Assembly: GCA_019422485.1 (NCBI GenBank)
Contig: JAHZDG010000019.1
Span: forward strand, 2,372-24,473
Reading direction: 5' to 3'
Origin: Alistipes sp.
Lineage (GTDB): Bacteria > Bacteroidota > Bacteroidia > Bacteroidales > Rikenellaceae
Length of the DNA stretch: 22,102 bases
Shown: piece after piece, positions 15,042 to 22,102 of the stretch
How positions within the stretch are numbered: position 1 is the stretch's first letter
How the letters are laid out: each line of letters begins with the position of its first letter
Translations under genes and position numbers: made by a program
The notes under the pieces: generated by a model
What the model saw: only the letters and a program-made list of their open reading frames with translations
What the model was told of the DNA's origin: nothing
The model's database searches: none

Positions 15042-15070
15042 TTCATTCATACCCAAATTTTGTATCCATT

Positions 15071-15664
15071 ATGTTTTCAGGAATCGTAGAAACGACCGCC
15101 ACCGTGGTGGCCATCCGTGAAGATCAAGGCAATAAACACTTTACCTTGGAATGCCCTTTTACTTCTGAACTGCGCATCGATCAGAGCATCGCTCATAATG
15201 GCGTTTGCCTGACGGTAGTGGACATTCAGGGAGACCGTTATACGGTAACGGCCATTGCCGAAACCTTGCTCAAATCCAATTTGGGAGATCTGAAGGTGGG
15301 CGATCTGGTCAATCTGGAACGCAGCATGAAGCCCGACGCTCTGCTGGACGGTCATATTGTGCAGGGACATGTCGACCAAACGGCTGTTTGTACCCGCATC
15401 GAGGAGGCTGACGGCAGTTGGTATTTTACTTTCGAATACGATGCCTCGACGGGCAATGTGACTGTAGAAAAGGGTTCGGTAGCCGTTAACGGTGTGAGTC
15501 TGACGGTGGTCAACTCGCGTGAGAACTCTTTCCAGGTTGCTATTATCCCCTATACCTATCAGCACACCAATTTCCATACGTTTCAGGTCGGTACGCGGGT
15601 GAACCTCGAGTTCGATATCGTGGGTAAATACATTGCCCGCCTGATGAAACAGTACACCAAGTAA
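15071..15664 (+). CDS. ribE: Riboflavin synthase, alpha chain
   Basis: Cytoplasmic trimeric enzyme that disproportionates two 6,7-dimethyl-8-ribityllumazine molecules into riboflavin and a pyrimidine, the last step of riboflavin synthesis. The N-terminus MFSGIVE is diagnostic. Two lumazine-binding beta-barrel repeats follow (about 1-95 and 98-190), each with a G(V)CLTV / GVSLTVV motif, and GHIVQGHVD at the repeat junction. At 197 residues it is full length. It lies 29 bases after the HTH/S24-like gene and 12 before the histidine kinase gene. No FMN riboswitch fits in the short upstream gap. Confidence 0.95.
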   Translation: MFSGIVETTATVVAIREDQGNKHFTLECPFTSELRIDQSIAHNGVCLTVVDIQGDRYTVTAIAETLLKSNLGDLKVGDLVNLERSMKPDALLDGHIVQGHVDQTAVCTRIEEADGSWYFTFEYDASTGNVTVEKGSVAVNGVSLTVVNSRENSFQVAIIPYTYQHTNFHTFQVGTRVNLEFDIVGKYIARLMKQYTK

Positions 15665-15676
15665 TCTGTTGAAGCC

Positions 15677-16705
15677 GTGAAACTCAAGATCAGAACCATT
15701 CATGGCGTGGCTCTGGCGATTAGCCTGACTGCTGCGCTGGTGGGGCTGGTGTGTATGTCGATTTATGCCGAAACATTGGTTTCGGTGTGGGTGGTCTGCG
15801 GCTGTGTGTTCGGGGTTACGTTTCTGGCTGCCCGTTATTTTATCAACAAATACGTTCTTTACCGGATCAAACCGATCTACCAGATCCTCTTGTCGAAAAA
15901 CCTGCGGACCCGGGAACTGCCTCAGAAAGGCGATATTGTCGAGGAGATTCAGGACGATCTGACCCATTGGGTGGACCGCAATGCCCAGGAGATTGCCCGC
16001 CTCAAGGAGAATGAGCTCTTCCGGAAACAGTATATCGGCAATGTGTCGCATGAGATTAAAACCCCGCTGTTTTCGATTCAGGGTTATATCCTGACCCTGT
16101 TGGACGGGGGGCTCAAAGACGACAGCATCAATCAGAAATATCTCGAACGCACGGAACGGAACATCGAACGTTTGATCAATATCGTGCAGGATCTGGAGGA
16201 TATTTCGCAGTATGAAAGCCGCCTGCAGGTGATGGACAAGGAGCCGTTTGATCTGGTGCAGCTGGTGCGCGAGGTGACCGATACCTTCGAAATGGAGGCC
16301 GCCAAGAAGGAGATCCGGATTCGGATCGGATCGGAACTGCCGGTGATCGTCTATGCCGATCGGAAACGGATCAGTCAGGTGATTCTCAACCTGATCAGCA
16401 ATGCCATCAAGTATGGTCGCCAGGGCGGGAATATTACCGTCAGTTTCATCGACGGCTTTGATAAAATCATGGTGGAGGTGCAGGATGACGGGATCGGCAT
16501 CTCGGAAGAAAATCAGCCTCGGGTTTTCGAACGCTTTTTCCGGGTCGACAAGAGCCGTTCCCGGGAACAGGGCGGAACCGGCTTGGGGCTGGCCATCGTG
16601 AAACATATCCTCGAGGCGCATGGCGAAACGCTCAATCTGCGCAGTCGCCTCAATGAAGGCAGTACCTTCTCATTCACCCTCAGCAAACCCCCGGCAGAAG
16701 CCTGA
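15677..16705 (+). CDS. Sensor histidine kinase, PhoR-like, without a neighbouring response regulator
   Basis: Membrane sensor kinase of 342 residues. Two membrane spans (about 9-29 and 33-53) are separated by only a few residues, so there is almost no periplasmic sensor loop. A HAMP-like/coiled linker (about 60-115) follows, then the HisKA domain with phospho-acceptor H125 in NVSHEIKTPL, and the HATPase_c domain (N box with N242 in LISNAIKYG, DDGIGI, GGTGLGLAIV). No GTG-independent start fits: the frame begins with GTG at 15677, 12 bases after ribE. A partner response regulator is not in the window, so it is an orphan or its partner is elsewhere. The lack of a periplasmic domain suggests it senses the membrane or a partner protein. 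Confidence 0.93.
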   Translation: MKLKIRTIHGVALAISLTAALVGLVCMSIYAETLVSVWVVCGCVFGVTFLAARYFINKYVLYRIKPIYQILLSKNLRTRELPQKGDIVEEIQDDLTHWVDRNAQEIARLKENELFRKQYIGNVSHEIKTPLFSIQGYILTLLDGGLKDDSINQKYLERTERNIERLINIVQDLEDISQYESRLQVMDKEPFDLVQLVREVTDTFEMEAAKKEIRIRIGSELPVIVYADRKRISQVILNLISNAIKYGRQGGNITVSFIDGFDKIMVEVQDDGIGISEENQPRVFERFFRVDKSRSREQGGTGLGLAIVKHILEAHGETLNLRSRLNEGSTFSFTLSKPPAEA

Positions 16706-16762
16706 TCCTTTGTCTACCCTCCTGCCCGTCGAAGGGACTTCCGCCCGTTGCGGGAAAATTTC

Positions 16763-16770
16763 TATCTTTG
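16763..16770 (+). promoter_or_regulatory. -7 promoter element for lgt
   Basis: TATCTTTG is a perfect -7 match, 18 bases before the ATG at 16789. It overlaps a possible TTG start at 16768, which is therefore rejected. No clear -33 element is visible. Confidence 0.65.
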
Positions 16771-16788
16771 TCGAAACACTCAACGGCT

Positions 16789-17652
16789 ATGCATACTTTT
16801 TTGCCTCTGTTTGTCACCTGGAATGCCGATCCTACCTTTCTCTCGATCGGAACGTTCGATATTCGCTACTACGGCCTGACCTGGGCTGTGGGATTGGCCA
16901 TTAGTGCCTATTTGTTCAATTTCATGATGCGGCGCGAAGGCTACAGCCCCAAACTGTTCGATTCGATCTTTTGGTACGGCGTTCTCTCGACGGTCATCGG
17001 GTCGCGCCTGGGGCATTGCCTGTTCTATGCGCCGGGTTACTATTTGACCCATCCGATCGAAATGCTCTATATCCGCGACGGAGGAATGGCCAGTCATGGT
17101 GCCGCCGTAGGGTTGCTGATCGGTCTGTGGCTCTTCTCCCGAAAATACAAAATGCCCTATATCTGGTCGTTGGACCGAATCGGAATTGCCGTGGCCATCG
17201 CCGGGGCTTTGGTGCGGCTGGGAAACCTGATGAATTCCGAGATCTATGGGGTCGAAACCTCGTTGCCGTGGGGCTTTATTTTTGTCCGCAACGGCGAAAC
17301 CCTGCCGAAACATCCGACTCAGCTTTATGAAGCCTTCTCGTATCTGATCCTGTTCGTCATCCTGTGGTGGATGTACTACCGGAAAGATATGGCCCGGCGA
17401 CGTCCCGGCGTGATGTTCGGGTTCTTTTTGATTGTGTTGTTCGGGGTGCGCTTCCTGATCGAATTCGTGAAAAATCCCCAGGAGGCCTTCGAAGAAAATA
17501 TGCTCCTGAATATGGGGCAGTTACTCAGTATTCCGTTCATTCTTGTGGGTGTGGCGATCCTGTGGTGGGCGTGGCGAAAACCGGCCCTCCATCCGGCTCC
17601 GCTGCCACGCATCACTTTCTTTTCAGGAAAACCCAAGCCTAAGAAAAAATAG
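16789..17652 (+). CDS. lgt: Prolipoprotein diacylglyceryl transferase
   Basis: Inner-membrane enzyme that moves diacylglycerol from phosphatidylglycerol onto the lipobox Cys of prolipoproteins, the first step of lipoprotein maturation. The 287-residue protein has about seven membrane spans. Family motifs are GGMASHGA with H103, the Lgt signature GALVRLGNLMNSEIYG with R143, HPTQLYE, and FGVRFLIEF with R221. The first two fall at the same numbers as the essential His and Arg of the E. coli enzyme. The C-terminus is basic (KPKPKKK). The stop codon lies two bases before the next gene, so lgt and the SPOR protein are cotranscribed. Confidence 0.95.
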   Translation: MHTFLPLFVTWNADPTFLSIGTFDIRYYGLTWAVGLAISAYLFNFMMRREGYSPKLFDSIFWYGVLSTVIGSRLGHCLFYAPGYYLTHPIEMLYIRDGGMASHGAAVGLLIGLWLFSRKYKMPYIWSLDRIGIAVAIAGALVRLGNLMNSEIYGVETSLPWGFIFVRNGETLPKHPTQLYEAFSYLILFVILWWMYYRKDMARRRPGVMFGFFLIVLFGVRFLIEFVKNPQEAFEENMLLNMGQLLSIPFILVGVAILWWAWRKPALHPAPLPRITFFSGKPKPKKK

Positions 17653-17654
17653 CT

Positions 17655-18689
17655 ATGGATCCGGTCAGTATGCTGATCTTTAACGCACTGGCGCAGCGTC
17701 GGGGCGTTACCCTACCGGGAATTGGTTCGTTGTATGTCGTTACGGAAGCGGCTCGTATGCAGGAGGGGGGAAAACTGATCCCTCCCATTAGTCGTGTCCG
17801 CTACACCACCGAACCGATGGCGGGCTATGACGATATTCTGCGCCTGATCGGCGAAAGCAGCGGTCGGGATGAAGCGGGCAGTCGGGAAATCTATGAGGCA
17901 TGGCTGTCGGAGGTGCAGACGGAGGAGGGGTTCCGGATGAACTCGATCGGAGAGATTGTCGGAGGACAGTTTAAACCGACGGAAGAGTTGCTGAGAACAC
18001 TGAATCCTTCGGGTACTTTCATGGTGCAGTTGCCTCGTCCGTTTTCGTTGCGTCAGATCTTTTTCTGGGTCGGGGCGACGGTGGTGGTCGGAGGCGGATT
18101 GGCGGCCGGACTGATTACCTATCTCAACAGCCGTCCGGGGCCGTATGATGCCCCGTATGCGGAAGGAACGCCTGTGGCGGAATCCGTGATGACCGGCGAT
18201 ACCTTGTTGCGGGGAACCGTTGCAGGGGCCGATGCCGAGCCATCGTTGGAGGCTTTGACGGAAAATGACCTGGCGGCTCAGGCTGTGGCGGGCGACTCTG
18301 CCGGACGTACGGGGGCTCAATCTTCGTCAGCCGGATCCGGTTCCTCATCGGTTACGGCGGTTCAAACCGCCCAAAATCGGCCGAAATCCGAAGCGGAAGC
18401 CACGGCGGGGAGATCTTCCTCGGTCAAGGCGTCAGAAGCGCCCAAACCGGGTGAAATGCGTTATTATGTCGTGGTGGGGACTTACAGTACGGACGAGAAT
18501 GCGGAACGTTTCATTGCTTCGGCCCGTCGGAAAGCCCCGACTCCCAACTATCGCAAACTGTTGTTGTCTACGGGAAAGATCATGGTCTATACGGCCGATG
18601 CCGGAAGTGAAGCCGAGGCTCAGCAACAACGTCGGGCGGTGAGTGAGGCTTTCCCTGATGCATGGGTTTTCAAGCGTCGGGCTCGATAG
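17655..18689 (+). CDS. HU-CCDC81 and SPOR domain envelope protein
   Basis: A single-pass membrane protein of 344 residues. Residues 1 to about 115 resemble the Bacteroidetes HU-like CCDC81 domain pair (GVTLPGIGSLYVV is the HU-type strand), on the cytoplasmic side. A membrane span lies at about 134-155. A Ser/Ala/Thr-rich low-complexity periplasmic linker covers 160-265. The C-terminal SPOR domain (269-344; YYVVVGTY, then KIMVYTADAGSEAEAQ) is of the kind that binds denuded glycan strands at the division septum. The protein could link the nucleoid or cytoplasmic division proteins to septal peptidoglycan. It is cotranscribed with lgt and ends in the terminator at 18743-18770. Confidence 0.88.
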   Translation: MDPVSMLIFNALAQRRGVTLPGIGSLYVVTEAARMQEGGKLIPPISRVRYTTEPMAGYDDILRLIGESSGRDEAGSREIYEAWLSEVQTEEGFRMNSIGEIVGGQFKPTEELLRTLNPSGTFMVQLPRPFSLRQIFFWVGATVVVGGGLAAGLITYLNSRPGPYDAPYAEGTPVAESVMTGDTLLRGTVAGADAEPSLEALTENDLAAQAVAGDSAGRTGAQSSSAGSGSSSVTAVQTAQNRPKSEAEATAGRSSSVKASEAPKPGEMRYYVVVGTYSTDENAERFIASARRKAPTPNYRKLLLSTGKIMVYTADAGSEAEAQQQRRAVSEAFPDAWVFKRRAR

Positions 18690-18742
18690 CGTGTGGTCCT
18701 GCGGGGATTGGTCATACACCCCTGTTGACTAACTGATTGATC

Positions 18743-18770
18743 AGCGGAATTCTTAGGATTCCGCTTTTTT
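18743..18770 (+). terminator. Intrinsic terminator of the lgt-SPOR operon
   Basis: AGCGGAAT (18743-18750), a 7-base loop, and ATTCCGCT (18758-18765) form an 8-bp stem followed by a T-run to 18770. Confidence 0.9.
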
Positions 18771-18883
18771 ATTGTGGGTCGGAGCCGTTGCGGTCGGATT
18801 ATTTTTGGGGGAATAAAGTGTTGGCCGGGACGCATTGTGCAGGAACGGCCGACCTGTTTGTCGGGCGGCTTTCGGGAAAAACA

Positions 18884-18916
18884 AAAACCCCCATTCAATT
18901 GCTGAATGAGGGTTTT
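18884..18916 (-). terminator. Intrinsic terminator of the polysaccharide lyase gene
   Basis: The arms AAAACCC-C-CATTCA (18884-18897) and TGAATG-A-GGGTTTT (18903-18916) pair with one mismatch around the loop ATTGC. On the minus strand a long T-rich run follows. It lies about 120 bases beyond the lyase stop codon. Weaker function in the plus direction is possible. Confidence 0.85.
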
Positions 18917-19038
18917 GATGAATTTGCCGTGATTTCCCGATCAGATCACTTGTCCCCGTAAAAGTGGACAAAATTCGGAAAACCAGGAAAGAAAAGTATC
19001 GACTTGTGGGCCCGAGGGCTTTTGCAACCTTTTTAGAG

Positions 19039-21069
19039 TTACAGCGCCTTCACTTCGTTCGGGGCGATCTCCCAGGCATAGTTCTGTCCGTTCAAGGAGT
19101 AACGAACCACCGGATGGGTGCCGCTTTCATCCAGGACAAAATCCTTGGCCGAGCCTTTCTGGGCCGAAGGGTAGAATACGGTCGCTACCACGGTTTCGTC
19201 GGCTGGGGCCTTCAGGGAGGTGAAAATGCAGGGAACGATCTGCATCGGGTCGTTCTTGACCACCCGGACGACATATTGTTTCTGCAGGCTGACTTCGTAC
19301 GGCGAGTTGCTCAGCGGCTGCATCTCCATGGCGGCGAGTTTGCCTTGCAGCGTGGCACTTTGGCCGTCGTTGACCGTGACCTCTACCCGCGGATGGAACA
19401 GCAGGTCGATCGAAGCGCCCTTTTCGCAGTTGACGCGGTCGAGCACAACCACCACATCGGTGCGCTTATCGAGAATCATGGCCCGTTTCCAGCCTTTCAT
19501 CTCCTGCTTGGGATAGGCATTCGTGGGATCCATCAACGTGTAATCGAAATCCGGAGAGGTGTAGAACTTGTCGATCTTGCCGCCCAGGCCTTCGATCCAG
19601 GGCTGATCCTTGTGTTTGCAGGGGATCTGTTCCTCGCCGTTGACATGCACCACATTGTGCGAAAGACTCCGTACATGCAGGTATTTCCAGCGGTCTTCGG
19701 TGAAGAAGAACTGGTCATACACCTTCTGGTCCATCTCGCCCACCAGAATGTCCCCCTGCCAGCTCAAGATAAACGAGCCGGCATCCAGGTGTCCGTGGTG
19801 AGGATCGTTCATCGGGGCGCATTTGATGGCCACCTGCAGGTTTTCATCCCCGAAATCCTTGCGCATGAAGGCCCAGTCGATGCTCGGGAAGTATTTTGAG
19901 GCGACGGCCGGTTTTTCGGCCTTGACGTTCGTGGGACGGGGCCAGATCAGCTCCCAGAAGTTCATCGAGCGGCGATTGCCGCTGAGATAGTTTTCGAGGT
20001 AGTACATGGCGGCCGGATCGGGGTTTTCCGCAATGAATTTGTTGTAGAAATACGATTGGCCGATCGGACCGGGCGAAAAGCCGTCGTTGAACGTCCCCGT
20101 CATGCCGTAAAGGCCGAAATCGGCCGGATGCTGCCATCCTTCGGCCTTGAACATGTTCAGTTTGCCGTCGGTCAGGCGTTTGATCGCTTCCATGAAGGAG
20201 ATGGTCTCCCGAAGGCCGTATACCGAATAGTGGCGTCCTTCGGCCCAACCGTTGTCGGCGCCGTACTGTTCCAGGTTCTTCACCATGCCTTCGCAGCTGC
20301 GGGCCACGACATCCACCAGTTTGGGATCTTCCGTCAGCAGAGACAGGGCGGCAATCCCCAGCCCGCCGTAACAGCTTCCCGACCAGTTGCAACGGTAAGC
20401 CCCACTCCACCAGAAGTAGTCGTAGTTGCCCCGTACGCGCAGAATGGCGTTTTCGAGCAATCCGCTGCGGATGCGGTTCCGTTGTTCTTTGTCGAGGGCC
20501 GGGTAGATCCAGTCATACACCAGCCCCAGAGCCAGTGCAATTTCACTGGTGTGCAGGTCGAAGGTGAAAACCACCTGATCGTCACCGGCACCCCAGGGCC
20601 AGACCCGTTTATGAATCACCTTGTAGCGATGCAGGCCCAGTACCCAGTAGGTCATTTCGCACAGGCGGTCGGCGTAATGAAACGCTTTTTGGGCATAGGC
20701 TTCATCGCCGGTCATCTGATACAGAAAGGCCAGCAGTTTGGAGCCTTCCCGGTAGAAACCGACGAAATGTTCGAAATCGAACGTCTCGTTGTAGACATTG
20801 GCGTCGTTATCCAGGAAGGGTTGGGGTTCGACGGTGGTCAGCATCAGGCGACGGCCTTGTTGCAGCAGCAGGTCGAAGATCTGGGCTTGCGTGGGATCGG
20901 TAGCGATCCGGTCCAGAATCTCCTGTTTGCTCTGGTTGTCGAAAACCAGGTAAGGGTGTTCGAGGTCTCGCTGGAGAATCTCCTGGCTGAGCTTCAGGTA
21001 ATCCTGAGCCGCCAGCGATTGGGTGAGAAACAGGCCCAATAGCAGGCCGAACAGTGTTTTTAGTTTCAT
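19039..21069 (-). CDS. Secreted heparinase II/III-like polysaccharide lyase
   Basis: A 676-residue exported protein of the heparinase II/III superfamily, whose members cleave uronic-acid polysaccharides by beta-elimination. From the ATG at 21069 the protein begins with a signal peptide (MKLKTLFGLLLGLFLTQSLA; cleavage near residue 21 before QDY). An (alpha/alpha) toroid domain covers about 40-370 (YDWIYPALD, GADNGWAEGRHYSVYG). A beta-sandwich follows with the superfamily motif HHGHLDAGSF (H424, H427, D429). Longer frames from 21174 or 21123 would place a hydrophilic leader before the signal peptide and are rejected. The PL family and substrate (glycosaminoglycan, alginate or similar) cannot be decided. 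The upstream esterase gene in the same direction suggests a modified polysaccharide as target. Confidence 0.85.
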   Translation of the reverse strand: MKLKTLFGLLLGLFLTQSLAAQDYLKLSQEILQRDLEHPYLVFDNQSKQEILDRIATDPTQAQIFDLLLQQGRRLMLTTVEPQPFLDNDANVYNETFDFEHFVGFYREGSKLLAFLYQMTGDEAYAQKAFHYADRLCEMTYWVLGLHRYKVIHKRVWPWGAGDDQVVFTFDLHTSEIALALGLVYDWIYPALDKEQRNRIRSGLLENAILRVRGNYDYFWWSGAYRCNWSGSCYGGLGIAALSLLTEDPKLVDVVARSCEGMVKNLEQYGADNGWAEGRHYSVYGLRETISFMEAIKRLTDGKLNMFKAEGWQHPADFGLYGMTGTFNDGFSPGPIGQSYFYNKFIAENPDPAAMYYLENYLSGNRRSMNFWELIWPRPTNVKAEKPAVASKYFPSIDWAFMRKDFGDENLQVAIKCAPMNDPHHGHLDAGSFILSWQGDILVGEMDQKVYDQFFFTEDRWKYLHVRSLSHNVVHVNGEEQIPCKHKDQPWIEGLGGKIDKFYTSPDFDYTLMDPTNAYPKQEMKGWKRAMILDKRTDVVVVLDRVNCEKGASIDLLFHPRVEVTVNDGQSATLQGKLAAMEMQPLSNSPYEVSLQKQYVVRVVKNDPMQIVPCIFTSLKAPADETVVATVFYPSAQKGSAKDFVLDESGTHPVVRYSLNGQNYAWEIAPNEVKAL

Positions 21070-21217
21070 GCGTATGGGGTTAGAGGGTTTATGCAAAACC
21101 GGAGGCAGAAAGGGTAACCGATTCATGTTTAGCCGATGGATGATGCGGGACAGGATGCTGCCTCTTTTCGCCATCCGATTTCGGGTAAACCGGAACGGTT
21201 ATGAACTGCCCTGTAAA

Positions 21218-21225
21218 CAAAGATA
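21218..21225 (-). promoter_or_regulatory. -7 promoter element for the lyase gene
   Basis: On the minus strand this reads TATCTTTG, a perfect -7 match. It implies an untranslated leader of roughly 140 bases before the ATG at 21069. No -33 element is evident. Confidence 0.5.
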
Positions 21226-21283
21226 AACAAATTTTTTGAACGTCTGGGACGGGAGAGGTTGCGTGGAGCCGGTACAGGTATGA

Positions 21284-21316
21284 CGACGCCCGGAATCTCT
21301 ACAATTCCGGGCGTCG
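21284..21316. terminator. Perfect 13-bp hairpin downstream of the esterase gene
   Basis: CGACGCCCGGAAT (21284-21296), a 7-base loop CTCTACA, and ATTCCGGGCGTCG (21304-21316) form a GC-rich perfect stem 24 bases beyond the esterase stop. No T-run follows on the minus strand, so it is either an atypical terminator or a 3'-end stabilising structure. Confidence 0.6.
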
Positions 21317-21339
21317 ATAACAAGGAGCGTTGCAGGGTC

Positions 21340-22102
21340 TCAGGGGAAGGTCGTTTCGGGATACAGAAAACGGATCCAATCCAGCACAAGCGTTTTGAAA
21401 AGCTCGTGATAGACAAAACTTTCCTGGAATCCCCAGCCGTGTCCTCCCGTGGGGAAAAGATACAACGCTGCGGGAACGCGGTTCTGTTTGAGTGCATCGT
21501 AGAAGAGCGTCGAGTTGCGGGTTTTGACTGTGCCGTCGTTGTTGGAGAGCAGCAACAGGGTCGGAGGTGTGTCGGGTGTGACGTGCCGTTCGTTCGAATA
21601 GTAATCCTTGAAGGCGGCAGTGGTGTCGGCACCCAACAGGTTGAGCATCGAGCCCCGATGTGCCAGCGAGTCTGCGAACGAGATGACCGGATAACACAAA
21701 ATTCCGAAAGCAGGACGGGTGTCCGCTTCATAATGCGTCAGCAGGGTCGACGCCAGATGCCCCCCGGCCGAAAAGCCCATGATGCCGATCCGAGTGGTGT
21801 CGAGCCCCCACTCTTGGGCGTGAGCGCGAATCAGCCGCATGGCTTGTTGGGCGTCGTCGAGCGGGACGCGTCGATGGCCGTTGGGCATGCGGTATTTGAG
21901 CACCAGCCCGGAAATGCCCTGCTCAGCCAGCCATCGGGCTACCGGTTCTCCCTCCTGAGGCAGGGCCAGTGCGGCGTATCCGCCTCCGGGAGCCAGCATG
22001 AGGCTGATGCCGGTATTGCGGTCGGCCCGGGCCGGGTAGAAGGTCAGGGTCGGTACGCTGACGTTCGAGGTGTAGTGTCGGGAGCCGACAATTGTTTCGG
22101 GA
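21340..22102 (-). CDS. Alpha/beta-hydrolase esterase, 5' part cut off by the window end
   Basis: The frame stays open to base 22102, so the N-terminus is missing; the ATG at 21999 is internal. The visible 253 residues form an alpha/beta hydrolase of the acetyl/xylan-esterase type. They show PTLTFYPARA, the oxyanion-hole segment APGGGY, the nucleophile elbow GFSAGGHLA (Ser codon at 21769-21771), an acid region SNNDGTV, and the catalytic His in GGHGWG. Such enzymes remove acetyl or other acyl groups from polysaccharides. It lies upstream of the lyase gene on the same strand, with its own hairpin, while the lyase has a separate promoter. A joint role in degrading an acylated polysaccharide is plausible. 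An export signal would be outside the window. Confidence 0.85.
   Translation of the reverse strand, partial: PETIVGSRHYTSNVSVPTLTFYPARADRNTGISLMLAPGGGYAALALPQEGEPVARWLAEQGISGLVLKYRMPNGHRRVPLDDAQQAMRLIRAHAQEWGLDTTRIGIMGFSAGGHLASTLLTHYEADTRPAFGILCYPVISFADSLAHRGSMLNLLGADTTAAFKDYYSNERHVTPDTPPTLLLLSNNDGTVKTRNSTLFYDALKQNRVPAALYLFPTGGHGWGFQESFVYHELFKTLVLDWIRFLYPETTFP

Larger units (their letters stand above)
18690..19038. other. Convergent intergenic region
   Basis: The 349 bases hold two terminators, one for each converging transcript. Between and beyond them (18771-18883 and 18917-19038) I see no gene, repeat or further signal. Confidence 0.6.

Noticed and set aside
15042..15070. FMN riboswitch ahead of riboflavin synthase
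   Set aside because: The gap of 29 bases is far too short, and no conserved FMN-element sequence is seen upstream in 14201-14411 either.
15077..16621. Long open frame on the minus strand (514 codons) across ribE and the histidine kinase gene
   Set aside because: It is the antisense shadow of two clearly recognised genes, shows no family motif and has no promoter. The same applies to the long antisense frames at 3475-4668, 5017-6270, 6292-7503, 18964-19899 and 20056-21042.
16768..16788. TTG start adding seven residues to Lgt
   Set aside because: The codon overlaps the TATCTTTG promoter box at 16763-16770, and the ATG at 16789 puts the essential His and Arg at the family's usual positions.
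21070..21174. N-terminal extension of the polysaccharide lyase from ATG 21174 or 21123
   Set aside because: The extension is basic and hydrophilic and would precede a clear signal peptide that starts exactly at the ATG at 21069.
1..22102. CRISPR arrays
   Set aside because: No series of regularly spaced short repeats was seen on reading through the window.

Overview
The window comes from a member of the Bacteroidales (Bacteroidetes), probably a gut glycan degrader. The evidence is a set of promoters of the Bacteroidetes -7 type (TAnnTTTG) ahead of almost every transcription unit, start codons without Shine-Dalgarno sequences, a HU-CCDC81/SPOR protein of the kind known from this phylum, and several polysaccharide-degrading enzymes with export signals. 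Gene content and the fairly high GC outside the central island would fit Rikenellaceae/Alistipes-like bacteria, but the sequence alone does not settle the genus.

Layout. 1-795: 3' part of a trehalase-like (GH37) glycoside hydrolase. 1054-3414: bifunctional class A penicillin-binding protein. 3643-4665: asd (aspartate-semialdehyde dehydrogenase), ending in a bidirectional terminator shared with a convergent secreted GH78 alpha-L-rhamnosidase (4813-8094, minus). 8472-9560: nitronate monooxygenase-like flavoenzyme. 9788-14113: an AT-richer accessory island bounded by two direct copies of a long stem-loop, the right copy lying directly behind a tRNA-Arg(CCG). The island carries a four-gene minus-strand operon (WYL-domain regulator, small membrane-anchored or lipoprotein-like protein, GIY-YIG nuclease-family protein, FtsZ paralogue). 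Behind the operon lies about 0.8 kb of eroded DNA in which remnants of a tyrosine recombinase and an IS3-family OrfA can still be read. 14412-18689: a plus-strand housekeeping cluster made of a HTH/S24-like regulator without the protease residues, riboflavin synthase, a sensor histidine kinase, lgt, and a HU-CCDC81/SPOR envelope protein, closed by a strong terminator. 19039-22102 (minus): secreted heparinase II/III-like polysaccharide lyase and, upstream of it, a truncated alpha/beta-hydrolase esterase.

How the genes work together. The flanks are ordinary metabolism, envelope building (PBP1A, Lgt, SPOR protein) and glycan use (trehalase-like enzyme, rhamnosidase, lyase plus esterase). The most interesting part is the island. 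A WYL regulator heads an operon that pairs a nuclease-fold protein with a second, shortened FtsZ whose GTP-binding motif is intact but whose T7 synergy loop has Ala in place of the usual Asn. WYL control, a nuclease-fold partner, a cell-division-like GTPase, flanking repeats, a neighbouring tRNA gene and dead recombinase genes together suggest a horizontally acquired and possibly undescribed system (mobile-element maintenance or defence). That function is inference. The gene content and repeats are seen directly.
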